From Canna indica (Eukaryota; Streptophyta; Magnoliopsida; Zingiberales; Cannaceae): a DNA stretch of 64,000 nt. Under the pieces are notes generated by a model. That model saw only the letters and a list, made by a program, of their open reading frames with translations. It had not been told where the DNA came from and made no database searches. The stretch spans positions 5,735,501 through 5,799,500 of the forward strand of contig CP136896.1 in the NCBI GenBank assembly GCA_034359265.1, read 5' to 3'. Shown one piece after another: positions 47,579-60,059 of this stretch. Each line of letters opens with the position of its first letter. The stretch's first letter is position 1. A program made the position numbers and the translations under genes.

Positions 47579-50500
47579 ATGGTTCGCCGATCAACTCGAC
47601 GTCGGAGGACCATTATTCCTCCAGTGCAAGATCTAACTCCGGTAAATACAGATATGCTTAATAAATAAATTTTAAATATGTTAATTTTATTTTAACCCAA
47701 CTTCATCATCTTATTCTATAGGTTAATATCAGCAGTAGCGAAGATGAAAATGCTTTCCATAGAGTACACGTAGAGAAACCTATATGCAAGGATGTGCTAT
47801 CCATTTGAATGAACTAGCCAATGATGAACATTCATATGGTTCGAATAAAGAAGCAGAAGAGCATGCAACTATAGGTGATGATGAAAATCCAATTGAGAGA
47901 AATGATGAATATGCAAATGAAGATTATGGTGAATTACCAAGAATAGGAGCTGAAAATAATGAAAATTCTTCCTCTAAAGATGAAGATTATCATCCAGTTG
48001 GTGAATCTGATGATGAGCTTTTGTCCAGAGAATATGAGGAATTAAGCGATGAAGAATTTTGAATGTTAGATCTTTGAAGAAGGAGAAATGCAAGGTAGAT
48101 GACAGACCACCTAATAACTTCCACTGGACTGAAGTGCTGCCTGTATCAATTGAGTGTACAAGTGATGATAACTTCAATGTTGAGTTGCCCATCAGAGTCC
48201 ATCCTATAGAATTGCATGAAGATGCAGATGGCAGTACTCTATATGAAGATGCACATGTCAGTACTCTACATGAAGATGTATTTGGTAGTAATGCACCTGA
48301 AGATGTACCCCATGTTGATGTGAATGAAGTTATTAGTGAATATGAAGAAAGTGAAAAGGAAATCATTACACATGAGACTAGTCAAGAGGGTGTGGAAACT
48401 GATGTACCTCATATGCGGAAAAAAGTTCGCAATAGAGTATATAATCCAAAATGTGATGTGAGGAATGTGAAGTTGACACTTAGGATGAAATTTGATTCCA
48501 AACTTCAATTCAAAGTAGCTGTTCAGAGCTATGGTATTGCCAATGGATTTAACATTAGATGGACCAAAAGTTATGCACAAAAAATGGAAGCGAAGTGTGT
48601 ACCAGGTTGCCCATGGAAAGTATATGGTAGAATGAAGAGAGATTTGTCATTTGTAATTAAAAGCTATAACAACGAATACAAATGTTCAAGAAACATGGTG
48701 AACAGACAAGCTACATCACAATGGATAACAAAATATTATGTTGAGAAATTTTGAAGCAATCGTAATTGGAGTGTGAAAGAAATGGAAAAGGATTTGTTAA
48801 ACAAATTTTACATCCGTATCTTTAGAATGAAAGCTTATAGATCAAAGTTGGAGGCTTTACAAAGTCTTAGGGGCTCAGTTGAGGATCACTATGCAATGAT
48901 TGGTCATTATTTAGCCCAACTTCGTATTGTTAACCCGACGAGCTTGTTTAATATTCTTTGTGATCGAGCATTTACAGGTGCACCTTCGATCTTCCAACGG
49001 TTGTAGACCAATTATTGGATTCGATGGATGTTTCCTAAAGACATTTCTTGGTGGACAATTTCTTTCAGCTATTGGTAGAGATGGGAACAATCAGATGTTC
49101 CTAATTGCATGGGCTGTAGTTGAGGGAGAAAACTACCAGTCATGGAGTTGGTTTTTGGGAATATTGTTTGATGATCTATCTATTGATCAAGGCTATGGCT
49201 TGACTCTTATTAGTTATCAACAAAAAGCATGTTACTGTTTTTAATATGTTCACTGTTTTTTAACATGTTCACTATTTTTTTAACATGTTAACTGTTTTTT
49301 ATCAGGGTCTTGAGTATGCTATCAAACAAAGGGTGCCTGGTGCCGAGTATAGGAACTGTGCTAGGCATATTTAAGTGAATTGGAAGAAGAGACACAATGG
49401 ACAAGTTTTAAAATCACTATTTTGGAGAGCTGTAAGAAGCACCGTTGAGTCAGATTTCAAGAGAACAATGAATGAACTTCAAGCTATTTCAGCAAGGGCA
49501 CATGAGGATTTTATTTCAGTCGGAGTGAACAAATTCTGTCAAGCTTATATTAGTACAAGTTGCAAATGTGATGAGATAAGAAACAACATAAGCGAGACAT
49601 TCAATGGCTATATCTTGACGGCGAGATCAAAACCAATTATTGATATGCTTGAAGACATTCGTAGCTTGTTGATGGCTAGGATGCATGCTAAAAGGGAGTT
49701 TATCTTGAAAAACAATGATACTTTATGCCCAAACATACGTGAAAAACTTGAAAAAAATAAGAAGAATACAAGTACTTGTCATGTCACCCCCGTTGGGAAA
49801 TATGATATTTGAGGTTCAATAGTATGACAGATCTAATGTTGTTAACTTAATGCACCGTACATGTTCTTGTAGATCTTGGAATTTTTTGGTTTTCCATGCA
49901 ATCACACGATTTCATGCATCTTTTGGTTAAAAGAAGAACCTGAGCATTATGTTGACAATTACTACAAGAAAGACACCTATTTGAAAACCTATGAGGTCTT
50001 ATTGCAACCTTTAACTGCGAAGGACACATGGCCTTAAGTTGAAGGACCTCATGTTTTGCCACCTCTAGTGAAGAAAATGACAGGTAGGCCAAAGAAAAAA
50101 AGAATAAGAGATATGCACGAAGAAGATGAATCATCATCAAGATTAACTAGAAGATCGACAATTATCACATGTCAGCTATGCAATGTAGATGGTCATAACA
50201 TAAGAAGTTGTCCACTGAGGGGACAACCATCATCGCCGTGTACTCATATAGAGGTTGTATGGATTACAATCATTTATTCAATGCTAATATTTATTTGTGC
50301 CATTTATTCATTGCTAATATTTATTTTTGATATTAATTATAGGTACAAGATGATCCAACAAGCACGAGGCCAACGAATATGGGAATTCCCTCTACATCAT
50401 CTGCTATGAGAGGTAGAACTACATCTAATAGAGAATGTGGAACTACATCTAATAGAGGAGGTAGAACTACATCTAATAGAGGAGGTAGAACTACATCTGG

Positions 50501-50950
50501 TAGAGGAGACACAACGTCAACAGTAAAATTTACTAAAGTATTTTTTAGCATTATTATTATCAGTTTAAGTATTTTTTTTTATGTAGAAATTCTATAGAGA
50601 AAGAACATTGGCCTCCCAAGGATTTGGGGTTTCTGTTGGTGAATAGACCGGGACTACATATTTTAGGGTAATTTTTATTAATGATACTAAATTATAGGGT
50701 AAATTCTTTATTGATATTAACTATTGTAATTATGTGTTTTGAATAGATGCCTGGATCTAGTTTATCAATATGCTCTTCTCGTGGGAAATGGAGTGGAAAT
50801 CCTATTCATGAACGTGACATGAGGGCCCAAGTACACGTGATGAATTTATGCCAAAATATAGTTCAAGGAGGCCAAAATGTACAAGTATCACAAACTTCAC
50901 ATATGGTTCAAGGAAGCCAATATATACATCATGATACAAGGATGTGAGAT
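47579..50950 (+). pseudogene. Mutator-like (MuDR/MULE) transposase, broken
   Basis: Reads through all mudrA regions in order. N-terminal MVRRSTRRRRTIIPPV (47579), intron at about 47642-47720, and an acidic segment. Then the DNA-binding domain with FKVAVQSYGIANGFNIRWTK and CVPGCPWKVYGRM (48480-48754). Then the MULE catalytic core CRPIIGFDGCFLKTFLGGQF and AIGRDGNNQMFLIAWAVVEG (48985-49240). Then helices 49375-49812, a SWIM zinc finger RTCSCRSWNFFGFPCNH (about 49855-49910), a CCHC knuckle CQLCNVDGHNIRSCP (about 50170) and a TTSNRGGR-type repeated tail (50380-50520). It has frameshifts near 47780, 48060 and 48980, an in-frame TGA at 48752, and a deletion before GCRPIIG. Not functional. Confidence 0.92.
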
Positions 50951-51178
50951 ATGAATATGTGAAGTGGATGTCTTTTTTGGATACTGGATGTATTTTTGGA
51001 TACTTGATATTAACTGTTTTGGATAGTGGATGTGTTTTTTGGATTCTGGATACTGGATGTGAGACTGATGTTGTGGATAGTTATGTTGTAGATAGTGATG
51101 TATTTTTTGGATATGTGAACACTGACATGTGAGTGTTTTGATACTGCATGTTTTTGAATGATATAGCAATTTTGATAC
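50950..51178. repeat. Degenerate minisatellite, TTTTGGATACTGGATGT type
   Basis: Irregular repeats of TTTTTGGATACTGGATGT, GATAGTGGATGTG and similar phrases between the MULE tail and block C. Noncoding; the minus-strand His/Tyr-rich ORF is an artefact. Confidence 0.7.
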
Positions 51179-51181
51179 TGT

Positions 51182-51244
51182 GTAACCTTGTATAAGGATA
51201 AGATGGAGCTAATAAGGCATAATCTTATCCTTATACAAGGTTAC
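51182..51244. repeat. 23-bp perfect inverted repeat at the block C junction
   Basis: TAACCTTGTATAAGGATAAG (left) and its exact complement (right) form 23-bp arms around a 16-17 base spacer. The left arm is in the orientation of blocks A and B, and the right arm begins the inverted block C. It marks an inversion or fold-back breakpoint. Confidence 0.9.
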
Positions 51245-52110
51245 GCTGTAGTTGAGTCATTGAGTTAACAAGTCATGGATAATGAGTTATACCGTGGAGT
51301 TTATCTATTGAGTCATGTGTTGTGTAGTGAGGAAATGAGTTCAACTACTGCACTATCTAGTCAAGCAACCAAGCTTTATAAATTCTCTAATCAAGCAACA
51401 TAAGCACCCATCTATATCCACAAGAAAGTATTTACAAAACATTTTGTGGAATCCAATTCTAAGATTACAAAAAAGCCAATAGACACAAACACTATAAGAA
51501 AAATTCTCATAGTACATAAATTCAACTGTCATAAAATTGATACATTTAGTCCAGAAGTGAGTCGAAACAAAATGATTCAACTTTGATATCAAATTTACTA
51601 AATAAACTCAAAACATATGGATCTCAAAATTAATAAAAGCCATCGGTCATAAAATTGATAAAATAAACTCAACAACAACACTCTCATCTCAAATTGATAC
51701 CAAATTTTCATACGTGATATATTTAGTCCAAAAAATTGAAAGCGGAACCACCATGTTACAAATGGTTTAAAAAAGAAAGAAAAAACTAAACTAAAACAAG
51801 ATAAGGGATTAGCAGATTAACAAAGTCCAAAGGGAAGCCGAACTACCGGAGGGTTAACGGGTCAATGGAGAGGTGAGGCTGCGAGGTAGATGAGAGCGGG
51901 GAGCCGAGGTCGACGATGAGGGTTAGAACAGGCGAAGAGAGTCGAAAGACTCGCCTCGGAATGGCAGTGCGGCGTGATCGCGGTCGCTATGTGCGCGAGT
52001 TAGGCTGGTAGGGTTGGAAAGGGTAACAAGGTAAATAAGGATTTAAGATATAATATATTTAAATATGTATGGGTCAGATTAGTCCGAATAAATGAGTTTT
52101 GAACTATATG
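51200..52110 (-). repeat. Segmental duplication copy C (inverted, partial)
   Basis: The reverse complement matches about 21520-22270 plus 34603-34680 of block A and the equivalent part of B. It covers the GC-rich NOP10 leader (51850-52020, telo-box at 52009-52015) and the adjoining intron. It lacks the CACTA element (site at 51286-51288 intact). Its GC-rich part is longer than in A and B, so it was not copied from either in its present form. Confidence 0.85.
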
Positions 52111-52975
52111 GATGTTTAGTATATTTTGGATGGAAATTCTTAAATTCGAATTTTGAATGTCAAATTTCTCAAACTCAGAATGTAAAATTTTGGACAAAGT
52201 CTTTAATTAGTTTTAAACTTTAGTCAATAATTATATATATATATATATATTGAAAAAAAAATTATAAAATATTTTTTATGATAAAAATAAAATATTATAG
52301 TCTAATTTTTTCCAACTCTGTAATGCATTAAAGTCTTTTGCCCAAAGTTTAAAAAATTAAAATTAAATTAAAAATAATAATAATAATTGTCCAAAATATT
52401 TTTATAGACTTTATCCCATCTTTTATTATATATATATAATAAATTAAATAGGTTCTTTTATAATTATAAAATTATTAAGAGATTTTGCCAAAAGTCTATA
52501 AAATTAATTTTAAATTAAAAATAATAAAACAATTTTTGTCCAAAATATTTTATAGACTCTGCCACATCTTTTATAATATATATATATATATGAACTATTT
52601 TTTTTTATATAATTATAAAACTATTTAAAACAAAAGTCTCTAACTAATTAGAGACTTTGTCCAAAGCCTATAAATTAAATTGGATTAATTAATGAATATA
52701 CCAAGACTTTTATCGAAATTCCCAAATCTATTGCGATTTTTTATTTGTTTCAAATGCAGGCTTCAACTCTCAATTTGTTTCAATTGTAGTACATCGTCAG
52801 ACTCGGGTTAAGTTTTTCGTTAAACTGACCTGGCAACGATGACGTATCTTAATAAGTCCAATCAGCTATTAAATTAATATAAAAAATTAAATAACTGACG
52901 TGTATTAGTTATTTAAAATAATAATAATAATAATAATAAATCCTAACTATACGTAGCGAGAATTATTTGAAAAAA
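52111..52975. other. AT-rich spacer with an imperfect ~160-bp tandem duplication
   Basis: Between about 52320 and 52680, phrases such as GTCCAAAATATTTT, TATAGACT and CATCTTTTAT recur at roughly 160-bp spacing, with TA microsatellites in each unit. No coding content. Confidence 0.55.
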
Positions 52976-52979
52976 AAAA

Positions 52980-55460
52980 TTAAAATAAAAAGTTTCTAGA
53001 ACCAGACTTACCAATACTATGTTCTTTTTCATTTAGTCTACCTGTAGTTCCATTCCACAAGGAAATACCTCTCATTGCACAATAATGTGCATCCCTATTA
53101 TACTGCCTTTTCACATGAATCCACCTCTCCACACCAACAGCTTCACCCAGCTTCCAGATATTCTTCATCGGGCTTTTAATCTTCCATGGTATCACCTTCT
53201 TGTTCCTCAATACCTCCACTACAATCAAACAATCAATTATAACATTTCTAATTATCAAATTCTTCCTTCTGGTATGATGATCAAAACCATACCAAATCGC
53301 TTTACATTCAACAATTAAAGCATCATCTTCTAATATCTTCTCAAAACCCTTCATTCTTTCTTCATCATCCATCTTGATTACAAAACCAATCCCTGCTTTA
53401 GGAACCCCTCTCCAGGCTGCATCACAGAAAAGTGTAACTTACTAACTTCACCTTCAGGAACCACTTCCCCTTTCATATTATCTTCCATGCTATTGCTTCC
53501 ATGACTCCTCTTACTCATACATCTTTCAGTGTACTCTATCATCAGTTTACAAGCTCTAATATATAACTCATTTACTGACATTCTCTTGCTTTCATAGTTT
53601 GCTTGGTTCTTATTCTTCCATAGTAACCAAAAGGACATAGCAATGAACACCAATATCTTCTCACCAGAATTCCTTTCATAACCATCATCCTCATACCAGC
53701 TACCAGTCTTCCAAGTATCCCTGCCTGCATATTTAATGCCCAATTCCTGTTCTACAGTTTCCCAATATTCTTTTGCAAGTACGCAATTGAAGAAAATATG
53801 TTCTACTTCATCCATCTCTGCTGAACATGTGTGGCACTTGTCACATTCTGAACCACTGAACTTAGAAAACCACCAACTAGTAGGTAATCTTCCCTAGCTA
53901 AGTTTCCAGCAGAACATCTTCACTCTCTCTGCAAAATTTAACTTCCAGATCTTACTCCATGCAACCTGGTTATCATTAACTTCCTCCTCTTTATGCATTA
54001 GATGCCAATATGTACTTTTAACACTCAAAGCACCATCTCCGCTACTACTCCAAACCCACATATCACTACTGCTATTACTCTCCATTTTGAACTTAGCTAG
54101 GTATCAGTTTCATCAACTCCTCATTGAAACAATCCTTCATTACTTTAGCTTTCCGTGTTCCATCATCTACCAAATCAATTACCATTTCATTTTCCCCAAT
54201 TCTTGATTGTTTATAACAGTAGGCCACCTGCATAGTGGAATCTCTGATATCCAAGGATCCTCCATGATTCTATTTTTGCAGCCATTACCAATACCGATCT
54301 TGAAGCCATCTCTTAGCACATTTAAACACTCAAAGACACCTTTTGCATACCAAGATTTCCTCCTGGTACTATTCTTCTCCCAGGGGTGTATATTACCATA
54401 CTTAGCTCTGAACAATTTCACCCATTCGTTGCTTTCATTATTTAGTAGAGGAATTAGTCTCTTTGCTATCAGGGCTTTCTTCATAGTATTCATATCCATG
54501 ATACCCACTCCCCATTGGTTCTTGCATTTTGTTACTTTCCTCCATCCAATCAATTTGGCTGACCTCTTTTCATTAGATCCTCCCCAAAAAAACTCCTTTG
54601 TTACACTAGTGATCTTGTTTATCACTTTTTCATTCACCCATGAAGTCATCAATGTGTGAACAGGTATGGAGTTTGTTACAGTCTTTATCAACACACATCT
54701 ACCTGCTTGAGATACATAGTTCTTAATTTGCCCACATGTCTATTCTTTTTATCACCTTCTCAGCTAACTTTCCTTGGAAATAAATCTCAGATTTATCAAT
54801 ATTTATTCTGGTTTGTTGCCAAGCAATACACATCCAACATCTCTTTTAAGTTCCTGCAGGTCTTCATATCACCTTTTATAAAAAATACTATGTCATCTGC
54901 AAAAGAGCAAATGACTTAACCGAGTTTCTCCTAACTTGAACACTTTAAACTTCCCCTCTTCTACATATTTATCCATTAGGCTTGAAAGTAGCTGCTCTAT
55001 TATGATAAATAGGTAAGGGGATAGAGGATCCCCTTGCCTAATTCCCCTATGACTTTTGAAGAATCTAAACTGCTCCCCATTTATTCTACAACAAAATTTA
55101 ACTCCATCCAAATAGTTTGCAATCCATTTCACCATCTTATCAGGAAACCTCTCATCTTCATAATATTCAGAATTGCTTGCTAATCAGTCCTGTCATAGGC
55201 TTTTTCAAGGTCTACCTTTATCACAATAAAAGGATTCGTGGCCTTTGATCCATAGCATGAATTAATCACCTCAATGACCACATATATACAGTCATGCAAA
55301 TTCCTTCTAGGAATAAATGCATTTTGTTCAGGACTGATTATTTTCTCTAAAATTCCCCTCATTCTATTTGCTAACACTTTTGCAAAAATCTTGTACAATA
55401 CATTACAGGTTGCAATAAGTTTGAACTCATTTAACTTCTTGGCTTTATCCTTTTTCTAAT
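52980..55460 (-). pseudogene. L1-type LINE ORF2: RT, zf-RVT and RNase H, 5'-truncated
   Basis: Minus-strand fragments follow ORF2 order. RT start MYKIFAKVLANRMRGILEKI and VDLEKAYDR (55398-55180). Then FFKSHRGIRQGDPLSPYLFI (55135-54893) with the FADD catalytic motif read in a shifted frame near 54890. Then the post-RT segment KEFFWGGSNEKRSAKLIGWR (54694-54179). Then a zf-RVT region with VKMFCWKLS, CDKCHTC and VEHIFFNCVLAKEYW (54085-53378). Then an RNase H-like C-terminus (53372-52980). There are several frameshifts and stops. The endonuclease domain and 5' half are missing. No poly(A) tail is evident at the 52980 end. Confidence 0.9.
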
Positions 55461-55620
55461 TTTGTGTCTGTGTAGGCTGATTATATTGTAGTGATTTAAC
55501 AAATAATTAAACATCATTTAGGAATGAAAAGACTTTTGACCAAAAAATTAAGAAATAATAATTTTAGGGACGACTTTGGTGTTTTGCTCTAGCAAGTAGC
55601 ACTAAGACAAACGCCAATTC

Positions 55621-56228
55621 TAGGGCTGTTCACGGGTCGGGTTGGGTCGGGTTTGGAGAAAAAATCGACCCGACCCAACTAACAATAACCGGGTCGTGTC
55701 GGGTTGGGTTTGAAAGTAAATTTTTTTTTAACCCAATCCGACTGACTCGTCTGAAATCGGATCGGATCGGGTCGGGTAGTCGGGTTACCCATTAAAGATA
55801 AAATATATTTTAAAAAAAAAAAAAATTGTGACGCGCTTGACGCGTCTTCCCAACGCGGCGTCTTGGGAAGACGCGGGACGCTGCTTCTTGGGAAGAGGCA
55901 GCCCGCGTGACCGCACCTCTTGGGAAGACGCGGGCCGCTGCGCCTCAGGAAGACGCGGCCCGACGCGGCCCACGTCTTCCCCCGAACCTATTAAATTAAT
56001 TTTTTAATATATACTTTTTAAAAATAATAATAATAAATATAATTAATCAGGTAATTGGGTCGGATCTCGGGTAATCAGGTTCCAAAACTTAAAACCCGAG
56101 ACCCGACCCGATTATAGTTGGGTTTGAAAAAACTGAACCCGACCCAGCCCGATTACCCAGCCCGATTAGTTCGGGTTGGGTCAAATTCTCAAGTTCATTG
56201 GGTCGGGTTTGACCCATGAACAACCCTA
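55621..56228. mobile_element. hAT-like MITE, TSD GCCAATTC
   Basis: A 608-bp element flanked by perfect 8-bp repeats GCCAATTC (55613-55620 and 56229-56236). Ends are TAGGGCTGTTCACGGGT and its near complement CCATGAACAACCCTA. Subterminal GGGTCGGGTT repeats face each other. The centre (55835-55985) is a GC-rich imperfect repeat of CTTGGGAAGACGCGG type, which generates a spurious ORF. Confidence 0.93.
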
Positions 56229-56236
56229 GCCAATTC

Positions 56237-56827
56237 TACTGCCCTTATTCCTGGCAATTTTATCGTAGTGGAAGGTCAAATTGAGAGAATAAAAAACATA
56301 TCTCCAATTAATTTAATGAATAATTTTTATTGGTACACTTGATTGGCGATTAAATAGACTATTTATTATATATTTTCTTAAATAATTTATGTAGTTGTTA
56401 ATTATAATTAATATCTAATTAATTGATCAAATAAGGAGAAAAAAATTGCTTCTTAGAGAAGTAAATTTCTCACATAATTTGCCATCAACTAGATAATGTC
56501 AAAAAAAAATAGACAGGTTGTATAGACTATATAGAACATTATGGAGAACATTTATATATAACTAAAAGTCCTATCTTCATATGTTCTACTATGCCATGAT
56601 TAAAAGTAATTAAATTGGATAAGAAAGCAAAGCAATGAAGCTGTACTTCACTATTTTTAAGCCCATGCACAGCCAATGCAACAATATATAATGTTAGAAA
56701 ATGCTCAGGATTAAGACTTGCATTCTTTGTAGAATAAGGTAAGATAACAAATAAAAGAAATAATTTTATAAAAAATTTATCCCGTATACCCTAAATATAA
56801 CATCAATTTTATGTTCTTTTGATTACA
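56237..56827. other. AT-rich intergenic, nothing recognised
   Basis: No gene, RNA or transposon end identified. Confidence 0.5.
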
Positions 56828-57004
56828 CACTACAACAAAAACATGTGTTATAGGCGGAAAATTTTGGACGACGTTGGCTGGCGTCGAAATGTAAAAATAT
56901 AGTGAAAGGGTAAGATACATACATATCGACGCCTACTACCAGCGTTGATACGTATGTACGACATTTCGGTGCCAAGTCTGGCGCCGAAACGTACTGACGC
57001 ACCA
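56828..57004. mobile_element. CACTA left-end fragment
   Basis: Starts CACTACAACAAAAACATG, a typical En/Spm terminal inverted repeat. It continues with subterminal GGCGTCGAAATG and TTTCGGTGCC motifs in both orientations. No matching right end is seen downstream. Probably a truncated or interrupted element. Confidence 0.6.
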
Positions 57005-57947
57005 TAGTATATCAAATATAATCATGCAATTACCAAAATATGAAATAAATGCAATACCAAACCAAATCCTGAATGTTCACAATAGTATATCAAATACTAC
57101 ATCAAAAGATTGAAAATAAAATGCAACTACTGTCCTAAACACCACTATGACTCCGTGTCACGAGATATACGCCCTGAGCTCGCCACCTCAGCTACGCGCG
57201 CCTCATGTGCCATAGTACATCTACTGCTCTAGAGCTAAAACAAAAACAATAAAAGAAAACGAGAATGAGTTCATAAGAACTTAGTGATTGACTCATCCCC
57301 AAGCCCTCCCTAAGCCGTCATTTAATTCAATAAACATAATCATATGACCATAAATAAATAATCAATTCATATGAGTTCGTACAAAGTCATAACTGAAAAT
57401 ACTCTACTATAAGGCCAGCACCTATGCGCCAATTACCCTCATACAAGTGTAAGCATAACAATCACTAGGTTGGGGGTCATTTGCTAGTTCAGGACTAGCG
57501 ACCCTCACATGTGCGCCCTTGAGATGAAACTCGGGAAAAATCCAATGATTGGGTGTAACCCTTCCACCAATCCCGCCCCGAGGTTGCAAACAACGTGACT
57601 CACTAATGCGCTACTCGACCTGTAAACCATCAATTCACCAGGCTGGCCATGTATCTAGTCATGAACATCCACATCCATGTCACACGCATGTAATACATAA
57701 CAATGTAGGGAAACAACATATAACAACATTTAACCAGTTTCTAAAAATAGTAATTAATACCGCCGAACTCCGGTATGCGCATGTGCATGCCTAAACCAGC
57801 CCTACCTCGGGCTCCAGTCCTTTGGCGGTGAAATCCATTTTTCCACGTACATAACCAGAAGAATATGTCTATTGCATACATCCAAAAATGGAAACCATGT
57901 TTCACTACCGTTTTACCAACAAGTCTTACTTGTCATTCAAATGACGA

Positions 57948-58017
<70 letters not shown>

Positions 58018-59444
58018 TTTCTTAGCCATAATTCCAACATAATTAGTAATGATACAATAATTAACAAACTAATTTTAAGAAATATTTCCTAAAAATTTCA
58101 TGCTCAACAAATAACAAGGTAGTACACGTAGCCTTCAAAAAACCCGAATTCCCGTAGTCTTAGGAATCAACCTAAATGTTCATGATATGTCTCTACCCTT
58201 AAACCAATATTTTTCTATCATTTACAAGACATTTACCAACTGTTTAATCATGTATTAATCTCTCCAACCCATATGTCAAGTAGGTAAACCGAGTCTTTAT
58301 CATTTTTCCATAAGTTCGCATTCAACGATATCGGCCTTAAAAGAGTAGGGTAGGGTTTTGCATGAGTGTACAACCCTCTTAATACCTTATGAACTAAGTT
58401 ATGAAGATGTTGTCATTTCTGAGTGAGCTAAGAGACTACGATATCATCGACGTCTCTAAATTTATGCAAATAACCCTACCCCGCCTATCCTAAAAATCCT
58501 AGGGTAATCCTAGTGTGGCCGACCCTACAATATTCCTTGTTTCATGCAATATAACACAATGAAGTTTGTAAACATCCTAGGCAATATAACAGTGATTTCC
58601 AATCATAGATACTAAGGATTTTATTACCTTAAACCATTTGGCCCTTACCCTAAAATTAGGGTAGTCCTATGCGGTCGATCCCCCTAGTCTTCCTTACTAG
58701 AGTAAACAATTGAATCAACAGGTAAGTGATGAAATCAACTTAACCATAGATGAAATTTCAAAGCCCTTTTCCCCTATCCTTCTTCGGGTCGTCCCTAAAT
58801 CCCTAGGGCCACCAATAGGCGTTGCCGCACCTTAAAACGTGCGCAAGTAAACAAGGACCGCAACAATACGAAATTCCCGATAGATAACATCTGTAAAACG
58901 ACGACAATTCAGAAGAAAACTCGAAAAATTCCCAACTACAAGGGACGATCAGGAGAATTATGAAAACCCGCTGTTAAGGGCAAAGAGCCACTCACCGGAA
59001 GAAAAAATCAGAAAGGAAGACGATCATCCGCATCCCCACGTCGATGAAATCCGAAAACGTTGAAATTTGAGTCCTCCCCAAACTCCTTCCTGCGCCTAGG
59101 GGTGTGCGGCTGTTATCTTGAACTGTGCATCTTTGATGGGTATATTATATTGGTTCCCCCTAATTGTCAAATGACCAAAATGCCCCTTGATCAACTTAGG
59201 TCTAAAACAAGCCATAACTTAATCAATTCAAGTCGGATTCGAATTCCGTTAGAACCTCTGGAGTCGACTCGAATCCTAATACCCATCTAAAGATCAACCA
59301 ATCTTAAATAAAATAATTACTTTATGCGTAAAGGACGATTCTTAATTTACGCCCTCCGGCGATTTACCCGGCCCGCTCCGATGCACGTCTAAATTTTCCC
59401 GCTGAATAATTAAACAAAAAATTATATATTTTGCGAGTATTACA
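57005..59444 (-). mobile_element. Probable gypsy-type (solo) LTR, minus orientation
   Basis: Read on the minus strand, the block starts TGTAATACTCGCAAAATA at 59444, a common start for Ty3/gypsy LTRs. It has the long noncoding, moderately GC-rich character of such LTRs, including GATGAGTCAATCACTAAG near 57280. I found no clear other end or target duplication and no coding domain, so length and type are uncertain. Confidence 0.4.
57952..58014. repeat. (TA)n microsatellite
   Basis: About 30 uninterrupted TA units. It creates the YIYIYI-type ORF at 57865-58092, which is not a gene. Confidence 0.95.
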
Positions 59445-59569
59445 ATTATTTTTTACGTTTTTACTTTTATTTATTTCCCGCCTCCGCCTGCAACCTCAAT
59501 CTCCTCCACGCACGACAGTTCCATCTTTGGCGCCCAGCTGTGAGCACTCATCACCGGGCCGTTGGCTAG

Positions 59570-59810
59570 TTGACCTGCGCGTCCAAGGCGGTGCCTAGCT
59601 ACAACGAGTATAATGTCTTTGTCGTCTTCGTTTGTGGCAGCAAGCTCTGGCTGGTAGCTCACCAATCGATCTTCGTCGACACAAGCATCATCGTCCTCCG
59701 CAATGTCGACCTCCTCTTCCACTTCCCCAGATCTCCACCGCCGACAACGACAATGTCATCTTCAACTCCGATATCATGGTCATCGAGTTGTTGAACTGCA
59801 CCTTCCGGGC
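59570..59810 (+). pseudogene. GUX/PGSIP-like glucuronosyltransferase (GT8) fragment
   Basis: Two frames joined by a frameshift near 59725 read SYNEYN, then SKLWL, then IFVDTSIIVLRNVDLLFHFP, then QISTADNDNVIFNSDIMVIE and NCTFR. This follows the core of plant GUX/PGSIP proteins, which add glucuronic acid to xylan in the Golgi. There the pattern is YNEYNYSKLRLW, a DAD metal-binding triad, VLRN, LLFHFP, FNSGVMVIEP and NCTF. The DXD triad is replaced by DTS, so catalysis would be lost even without the frameshift. Upstream and downstream exons are missing. The fragment may have been carried here by a transposon. Confidence 0.75.
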
Positions 59811-59849
59811 CCGCCTCGCCGCCCGAGCATGAAGAACTACTTATAGGAG

Positions 59850-60055
59850 GCGCCTGCTTGACTTTCGCCTGCGGCAGAGCAGGCGTGGAATTGATTTCAT
59901 GCTTGCTCGACTTCCGCCCACGGCAGAGCAGACGTGGAATTGATTCCGCGCCTACTCGACTTCCGCAACAAAGTAGGTGAGGAATTAGTTATGCCCTGCT
60001 CGAATTTTGCCACACGCGGAAGTCGAACAAGTGAGGAATCAATTTCGCTCTGCTC
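59850..60055. repeat. Minisatellite of about 55 bp next to the GUX fragment
   Basis: Three to four degenerate copies of GCTCGACTTCCGCCCACGGC followed by AGAGCAGGCGTGGAATTGATT. A further partial copy, CCTGCTCGAACTCCGC, follows the LINE tail at about 60602. The LINE fragment therefore appears to have landed inside this array. Confidence 0.65.
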
Positions 60056-60059
60056 TAAC

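Noticed and set aside
57865..58092. 75-codon ORF with a Tyr-Ile run
   Set aside because: Generated by the (TA)n microsatellite at 57952-58014.
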